Shown here piece by piece: positions 15,246 through 18,814 of a DNA stretch of 18,814 nt (position 1 is the stretch's first letter; each line of letters opens with the position of its first letter). The notes beneath the pieces are model-generated. The model worked only from the letters and a program-made list of their open reading frames with translations, was not told where the DNA came from and did not search any database. This DNA comes from an uncultured Christensenella sp. (GTDB taxonomy: Bacteria > Bacillota > Clostridia > Christensenellales > UBA1242), in NCBI GenBank assembly GCA_905212505.1, contig CAJMEO010000002.1, forward strand, positions 1 to 18,814. The letters are read 5' to 3'. The position numbers and the translations under genes were made by a program.

Positions 15246-15761
15246 ATGGCACAAATCAAAAAATTAGGTCTTCCTACAAAAGAAAGAAAAGCTTTACTTC
15301 GTGGTCAAGCATCAACTTTGCTTTGGCACGGAAAGTTAGAAACAACATTGCCTCAAGCAAAAAGTGTTAAAAGTTATGCCGAAAAAGTTTTAACTCTTGC
15401 AATTAACACTTATGAAGATACTGTTAAAACAACAAAAACAGTAACAAATGCTAAGGGTGAAAAAGTTTCTAAGGAAGTTATTGTTGATGGCCCAAAAAAA
15501 TTGGCTGCTCGCAGAAAAATCATGACTTTAATTTATGATATCCCAGAAACAAAACTTGCAAAAGAAAGCAAATCTGCTTATAAAGAAAGAACCAAAGATA
15601 TTAAACATCCATTAGTAGAAAAATTATTTAATGTTTTGGCACCAAAATATGATGCTAGAAGCAAAGAACTTGGCCAAAAAGGTGGTTACACTAAAATTTA
15701 CAAACTAGGTAAACGTCTTGGTGATAACGCTGAAATGGCAAGACTTGAATTAATTAAATAA
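15246..15761 (+). CDS. rplQ: Large ribosomal subunit protein L17 (bL17), enlarged form
   Basis: L17 is a bacterial-specific 50S protein near the tunnel exit, in contact with L32. The 171-residue product is about 50 residues longer than the Bacillus form. The conserved ends are clear: KKLGLPTKERKALLRGQASTLL, KLETTLPQAKSVKSYAEKVLTLA and GGYTKIYKLGKRLGDNAEMARLEL. Extra material lies at about residues 54-85 (Thr/Lys-rich, predicted beta or loop) and 99-120 (Lys/Glu-rich). AAGGAG is 11 nt from the ATG. It is the last gene of the cluster. Confidence 0.97.
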   Translation: MAQIKKLGLPTKERKALLRGQASTLLWHGKLETTLPQAKSVKSYAEKVLTLAINTYEDTVKTTKTVTNAKGEKVSKEVIVDGPKKLAARRKIMTLIYDIPETKLAKESKSAYKERTKDIKHPLVEKLFNVLAPKYDARSKELGQKGGYTKIYKLGKRLGDNAEMARLELIK

Positions 15762-15781
15762 TGAATAGTTTAATTAAATAA
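15750..15781 (+). repeat. 12-bp direct repeat at the end of rplQ
   Basis: TTAATTAAATAA occurs at 15750-15761, where it forms the last codons and stop of rplQ, and again at 15770-15781. Both copies are preceded by GAAT at short distance. This may be the trace of a small tandem duplication, but AT-rich DNA makes chance similarity possible. No function is claimed. Confidence 0.5.
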
Positions 15782-15785
15782 CTTT

Positions 15786-15829
15786 AAAAACAGTGCATTT
15801 AACCCATGGTTATATTCGCACTTTTTTTT
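15786..15829 (+). terminator. Rho-independent terminator after rplQ
   Basis: AGTGC (15792-15796) pairs with GCACT (15818-15822). Inside it TAACC (15800-15804) pairs with GGTTA (15808-15812) around a CAT loop, with an asymmetric internal loop between the two stems. Eight T residues (15822-15829) follow, and A residues before the stem can pair with part of them. This marks the end of the ribosomal protein transcript. A second TGCACT at 15838-15843 offers an alternative larger stem. Confidence 0.8.
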
Positions 15830-15879
15830 ATTATCATTGCACTAATAAAAATAACGAAGATTGGATTATATTTTCATAA

Positions 15880-15933
15880 TTATTGTTATTGTTATTGTTA
15901 TTGTTATTGTTATTGCTATTGTTATTGTTATCG
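15880..15933. repeat. Hexanucleotide tandem repeat (TTATTG)9
   Basis: Nine head-to-tail copies of TTATTG occupy this intergenic stretch, all perfect except the seventh (CTATTG) and the last (TTATCG). It lies between the rplQ terminator and the der promoter, and ends 38 bp before the -35. No coding frame through it is credible. Copy-number change by slippage would alter the distance between upstream DNA and the promoter in 6-bp steps. Apart from this repeat, the terminator and the promoter, I see nothing else in the rplQ-der gap. Confidence 0.95.
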
Positions 15934-15971
15934 GCAACATAAATAGTTATTTTACTATATAATTAAAATGT

Positions 15972-16000
15972 TTGATATTATTTATTTATTATGATATAAT
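15972..16000 (+). promoter_or_regulatory. Promoter of the der-plsY-lgt transcript
   Basis: TTGATA (15972-15977) and TATAAT (15995-16000) have a 17-bp spacer, with TG at 15992-15993 giving an extended -10. Transcription would start near 16007, leaving only about 9 nt before the der ATG, so the transcript would be nearly leaderless and might carry only part of the AGGAG. A second TATAAT at 15958-15963 lacks a fitting -35. Confidence 0.8.
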
Positions 16001-16015
16001 CAAATAGGAGTGATT

Positions 16016-17344
16016 ATGAGAAAACCAATTGTTGCAATTGTTGGAAGACCAAATGTTGGCAAAAGCACATTCTTTAACAAAATTGCAGGAAAAAGAATAA
16101 GTATAATAAAAGATGAACCCGGTGTTACGCGTGATAGAATTTATGCCGATTGCGTTTGGCTTGATAATAGTTTCACAATGATTGACACGGGTGGGATTGA
16201 TCTTAAAAATAACAGTGAAGTGCAAAAAAATATTATGATGCAAAGTCAGATTGCCATTAACATTGCCGATGTTATTTTGTTTTTTGTGGACGGAAAAGAA
16301 GGTTTAACAAATCAAGACCATGAAGTGGCAGACTTATTAAGAAAAACAAAAAAGAGCGTAATTTTGGTTGTCAATAAACTTGATAATAACGAAACTGACA
16401 AAACTTATGAATTTTATGAACTAAATTTAGGTGAGCCTTTTGCAATTTCAAGTGAACAAAGCAAAGGGCTTGGTGATTTGCTTGACGAAGTTGTAAAAAA
16501 CTTTAAATCAATTTCAAAAACAAACGACGAAGATGAAAATAAAATTAAAATTGCAATTGTTGGAAAGCCAAATGCGGGCAAAAGTAGTTTAACAAACAAA
16601 CTTCTTGGCGAAGAAAGGGTGGTTGTAAGTTCAGTTGCAGGAACAACAAGAGATGCAATTGACACTCCATTTAGTTATAACAACAAAGACTATATTTTAA
16701 TTGACACTGCTGGTATTAGACGAAAACGTGGGATTGAACTTGATTCTGTTGAAGAATATAGCGTAATTAGAAGTTTGGAAGCGATAAAACGAGCTGATAT
16801 ATGTGTTTTGGTTATTGACAGTTCTGAGCCTTTAAGTGAACAAGACATAAGAATTGCAGGTTTTATTCATGAAGAAAAAAAACCAAGTTTAATTGTTATG
16901 AATAAATGGGATTTGATTGAAAAAGACGATAAAACTATGAACGATTTTAATAAAAAATTAAACACCGATTTAAGTTTTATGAGTTATTTTGAAAGTTTAT
17001 ATATTTCAGCAAAAACAGGGCAGAGAGTAACAAATATAATGCCAAAGATTGAAGAAATTTTAGAGCATAATAATTATAGAATTTCAACCAGCATATTAAA
17101 TGAAATAATTGGAGATGCTGTGAGAATGACTGAACCACCAATTTATAATGGCAAAAAATTAAAAATTTATTATTCAAGTCAAACAGGTGTTAATCCACCA
17201 ACATTTACGTTTAAAGTTAACGATAAAAAATATCTGCATTTTTCTTATGCCAGATATTTAGAAAACACGATAAGAAGAAATGTCAATTTTAAAGGCACGC
17301 CAATAGAATTGATATTTAAAAATAAAGTTGAAGAGGATTTATGA
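16016..17344 (+). CDS. der: Ribosome assembly GTPase Der (EngA)
   Basis: Der is an essential GTPase with two G domains that matures the 50S subunit. The 442-residue product has the first G domain with GRPNVGKS (residues 10-17), DTGG (57-60) and NKLD (120-123). The second has GKPNAGKS (183-190), DTAG (230-233), NKWD (296-299) and SAK (331-333), and a KH-like domain follows from about residue 350. The ATG is preferred over a GTG two codons earlier because the GTG overlaps AGGAG (16006-16010). The stop overlaps the plsY start (ATGA). Confidence 0.98.
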   Translation: MRKPIVAIVGRPNVGKSTFFNKIAGKRISIIKDEPGVTRDRIYADCVWLDNSFTMIDTGGIDLKNNSEVQKNIMMQSQIAINIADVILFFVDGKEGLTNQDHEVADLLRKTKKSVILVVNKLDNNETDKTYEFYELNLGEPFAISSEQSKGLGDLLDEVVKNFKSISKTNDEDENKIKIAIVGKPNAGKSSLTNKLLGEERVVVSSVAGTTRDAIDTPFSYNNKDYILIDTAGIRRKRGIELDSVEEYSVIRSLEAIKRADICVLVIDSSEPLSEQDIRIAGFIHEEKKPSLIVMNKWDLIEKDDKTMNDFNKKLNTDLSFMSYFESLYISAKTGQRVTNIMPKIEEILEHNNYRISTSILNEIIGDAVRMTEPPIYNGKKLKIYYSSQTGVNPPTFTFKVNDKKYLHFSYARYLENTIRRNVNFKGTPIELIFKNKVEEDL

Positions 17345-17973
17345 TAGAAAAGATTTTAGTATTTTTAGCATTCATTATTTGTGGCTATTTTATTGGCAAC
17401 ATAAGTTTTGCACGAATTTTAAGCAAAGGTCTTCATAATGACATAACAAAACTTGGTTCGGGCAATCCGGGGACAATGAATATGGCTCGAAATTTTGGTT
17501 TTGGAATTGGACTTTTAAATTTGATTTTAGACATTCTTAAGGCTATAATTCCTTGTTTGTGTGCATATTTTGTTGCAAAAACATACTTTCCTGAATTGAC
17601 AAACATTTTGGTTTACACATCAGGTTTTGCGGTTGTTCTTGGAAATATGTTTCCAGTGTTTTATAAGTTTAAGGGTGGAAAGGGTATTGCTGTGACGCTT
17701 GGTATGTTTGCGGTTTTATATCCACTTTGGTTTGCCGGATTTTTAGTTTTTGGGTTCTTAATGCTATTAATCACCAAAATAGGCAGTTTAACTTCATTAA
17801 CAATTGTTTTGGGGTTAAGTGTAGTGGGAATTGTTTTTAACACTCATTTTGTTGAAATAATATTAATTTGTGCTTTATATGCATTAATTTTGTTCGCTCA
17901 CCGAAAAAACTTGATAAAATTATTCACAGGGAAAGAAAATAAAGTTATTTTGTTTAAGAAGAAGGATAAATAA
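17341..17973 (+). CDS. plsY: Acyl-phosphate:glycerol-3-phosphate acyltransferase PlsY
   Basis: PlsY moves the acyl group from acyl-phosphate to glycerol-3-phosphate, the first step of phospholipid synthesis, in the cytoplasmic membrane. The 210-residue product has several hydrophobic segments and the family motifs GSGNPGTMNMAR (39-50), KFKGGKG (109-115) and HRKN (187-190). The first motif usually reads GSGNxGATN; here it is GSGNPGTMN. It overlaps der by 4 nt (ATGA) and lgt by one base (TAATG). The der-plsY pairing is common in Firmicutes. Confidence 0.96.
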   Translation: MIEKILVFLAFIICGYFIGNISFARILSKGLHNDITKLGSGNPGTMNMARNFGFGIGLLNLILDILKAIIPCLCAYFVAKTYFPELTNILVYTSGFAVVLGNMFPVFYKFKGGKGIAVTLGMFAVLYPLWFAGFLVFGFLMLLITKIGSLTSLTIVLGLSVVGIVFNTHFVEIILICALYALILFAHRKNLIKLFTGKENKVILFKKKDK

Positions 17974-18752
17974 TGAATTATTTAAGCGTGAGTTTTAACA
18001 TTTTTGGGCTTAATATCAGCCTTTATGGACTTTTAATGGCTGTTGGATTTATTGTTGCGTTTATTGTTTGCAATTCACTCTTCAAAAAATCTGGGGGATT
18101 TTCAAAAGATGTTACAATAGATTTGTTATTGCTAATTTTTCCTTTGTCCATTCTTGGTGCAAGAATATATTATTGTGTATTTTCAGCTGAAAGTTTCACG
18201 TTTATTGAATTTTTGCAGGTTTGGAACGGAGGCTTGGCAATATATGGTGGAATAATAGGTGGGTTTTTAGGTGTTGTGATTTATGCAATCATCAAAAAAA
18301 TAAACATTTTAAAACTAACCGATGTTATTGCTGTTGGTTTAATTCTTGCACAAAGCATTGGAAGAATAGGTTGTTATTTTGGTGGATGCTGTTATGGCAT
18401 TGAAGTTACAAATCCTTCTCTTTGCTGGTTTCCACTTTCAGTTTTAATTGATGGGCACTGGCATTTATCCACTTTCTTTTATGAGGCCATTTGGAATTTT
18501 ATAGGGTTTATAATATTATTTTTTGTCTATAATAAAACAAAGCAAACTGGGGTAACAACAGGAGCGTATTTGGCGTTTTATGGGCTTGGAAGATGTGTGA
18601 TTGAAGCGTTTAGGGGAGATAGTTTATATATTGGCTCAATTAAGGTTTCGCAACTTCTAAGTGGAATTCTAATGCTTGTTGGTGCTGGTTTGATTGTTTA
18701 TAGTATTATAAAAAGCAAAAAGGTAAAAAATGAACAAAAACAAATTTCTTAA
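17973..18752 (+). CDS. lgt: Prolipoprotein diacylglyceryl transferase Lgt
   Basis: Lgt transfers diacylglycerol from phosphatidylglycerol to the lipobox cysteine of prolipoproteins, in the cytoplasmic membrane. The 259-residue product has about seven hydrophobic segments, the WNGGLAIYGG motif (84-93), the signature GRIGCYFGGCCYG (130-142) and YGLGRCVIEAFRGD (203-216). The E. coli signature has Asn and Glu where this has Cys residues. I recall a Cys-rich version as usual in Clostridia, so activity is expected. It uses phospholipid made by the PlsY pathway, which may explain the coupling. Confidence 0.94.
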   Translation: MNYLSVSFNIFGLNISLYGLLMAVGFIVAFIVCNSLFKKSGGFSKDVTIDLLLLIFPLSILGARIYYCVFSAESFTFIEFLQVWNGGLAIYGGIIGGFLGVVIYAIIKKINILKLTDVIAVGLILAQSIGRIGCYFGGCCYGIEVTNPSLCWFPLSVLIDGHWHLSTFFYEAIWNFIGFIILFFVYNKTKQTGVTTGAYLAFYGLGRCVIEAFRGDSLYIGSIKVSQLLSGILMLVGAGLIVYSIIKSKKVKNEQKQIS

Positions 18753-18814
18753 TATATTATTTTTTAGTTTAAATAGTGCTAACTTGATTATTATAGGTTT
18801 AAATCTAATTTTTA
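18730..18814 (+). CDS. Partial ORF, predicted membrane or secreted protein start
   Basis: An ATG at 18730 opens a frame that stays open to the end of the window (28 codons), overlapping the last 23 nt of lgt. The peptide begins MNKNKF and continues with a long hydrophobic run (ILFFSL, then LIIIGLNLIF), like a membrane segment or signal anchor. AAAAGG (18718-18723) lies 6 nt upstream. The overlap suggests a further gene in the der-plsY-lgt unit. In AT-rich DNA a hydrophobic open frame can arise by chance, so confidence is limited; no family is recognised. Confidence 0.45.
   Translation, partial: MNKNKFLNILFFSLNSANLIIIGLNLIF

Noticed and set aside
15958..15963. Second TATAAT upstream of der
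   Set aside because: The hexamer at 17-bp spacing is CAACAT, not a usable -35, and the hexamer repeat units lie too far away.
1..18814. Search for CRISPR arrays, insertion sequences, tRNA or rRNA genes and phage or defence genes
   Set aside because: None was seen. The window is a continuous run of housekeeping genes with only one tandem repeat, which lacks spacer structure.

Overview
The window is the chromosomal ribosomal-protein supercluster (S10, spc and alpha operons fused into one plus-strand run) followed by three housekeeping genes (der, plsY, lgt) and the start of an unidentified gene. It is very AT-rich, genes are tightly packed, and nearly all have strong AGGAG-type ribosome binding sites. 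Several features point to an AT-rich Clostridia-type Firmicute, perhaps an uncultured gut lineage: rpsD (S4) lies between rpsK and rpoA, a small KOW RNA-binding protein lies between map and infA, and S14 is the short zinc (Z) type. The lineage is inferred from gene order and protein form, not from a database search. TGA acts as an ordinary stop, for example in the KOW gene and der.

Layout: 1-248 holds a hairpin overlapped by a consensus promoter, then a structured leader of about 197 nt. 249-4991 is the S10 part (rpsJ, rplC, rplD, rplW, rplB, rpsS, rplV, rpsC, rplP, rpmC), continuing into 5002-12004, the spc part (rpsQ, rplN, rplX, rplE, rpsZ, rpsH, rplF, rplR, rpsE, rpmD, rplO, secY, adk, map). 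12011-12274 is the KOW protein. 12271-12299 is an internal promoter, followed by 12320-15761, infA and the alpha part (rpmJ, rpsM, rpsK, rpsD, rpoA, rplQ). A terminator follows rplQ. 15830-16015 is AT-rich intergenic DNA with a hexanucleotide tandem repeat and the der promoter. 16016-18752 is der-plsY-lgt with overlapping junctions, and 18730 onward is a partial membrane-protein ORF that runs off the window.

How it works together: the cluster makes much of both ribosomal subunits, IF-1, the RNA polymerase alpha subunit, the SecY channel, adenylate kinase and methionine aminopeptidase. It therefore couples ribosome supply to transcription, initiation, secretion and N-terminal processing. der (ribosome assembly GTPase) continues that theme, while plsY and lgt start a membrane-lipid and lipoprotein theme. 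Several proteins carry cysteine pairs suited to zinc (L24, S14, S4, L36, Adk).

Most of the window is ordinary and conserved. I see no defence, mobile or biosynthetic system. The points most worth a second look are the two candidate regulatory RNAs (rpsJ leader; rpmJ-rpsM junction), the enlarged L17 and L24, the unusual adenylate kinase P-loop, and the hexamer repeat upstream of der.
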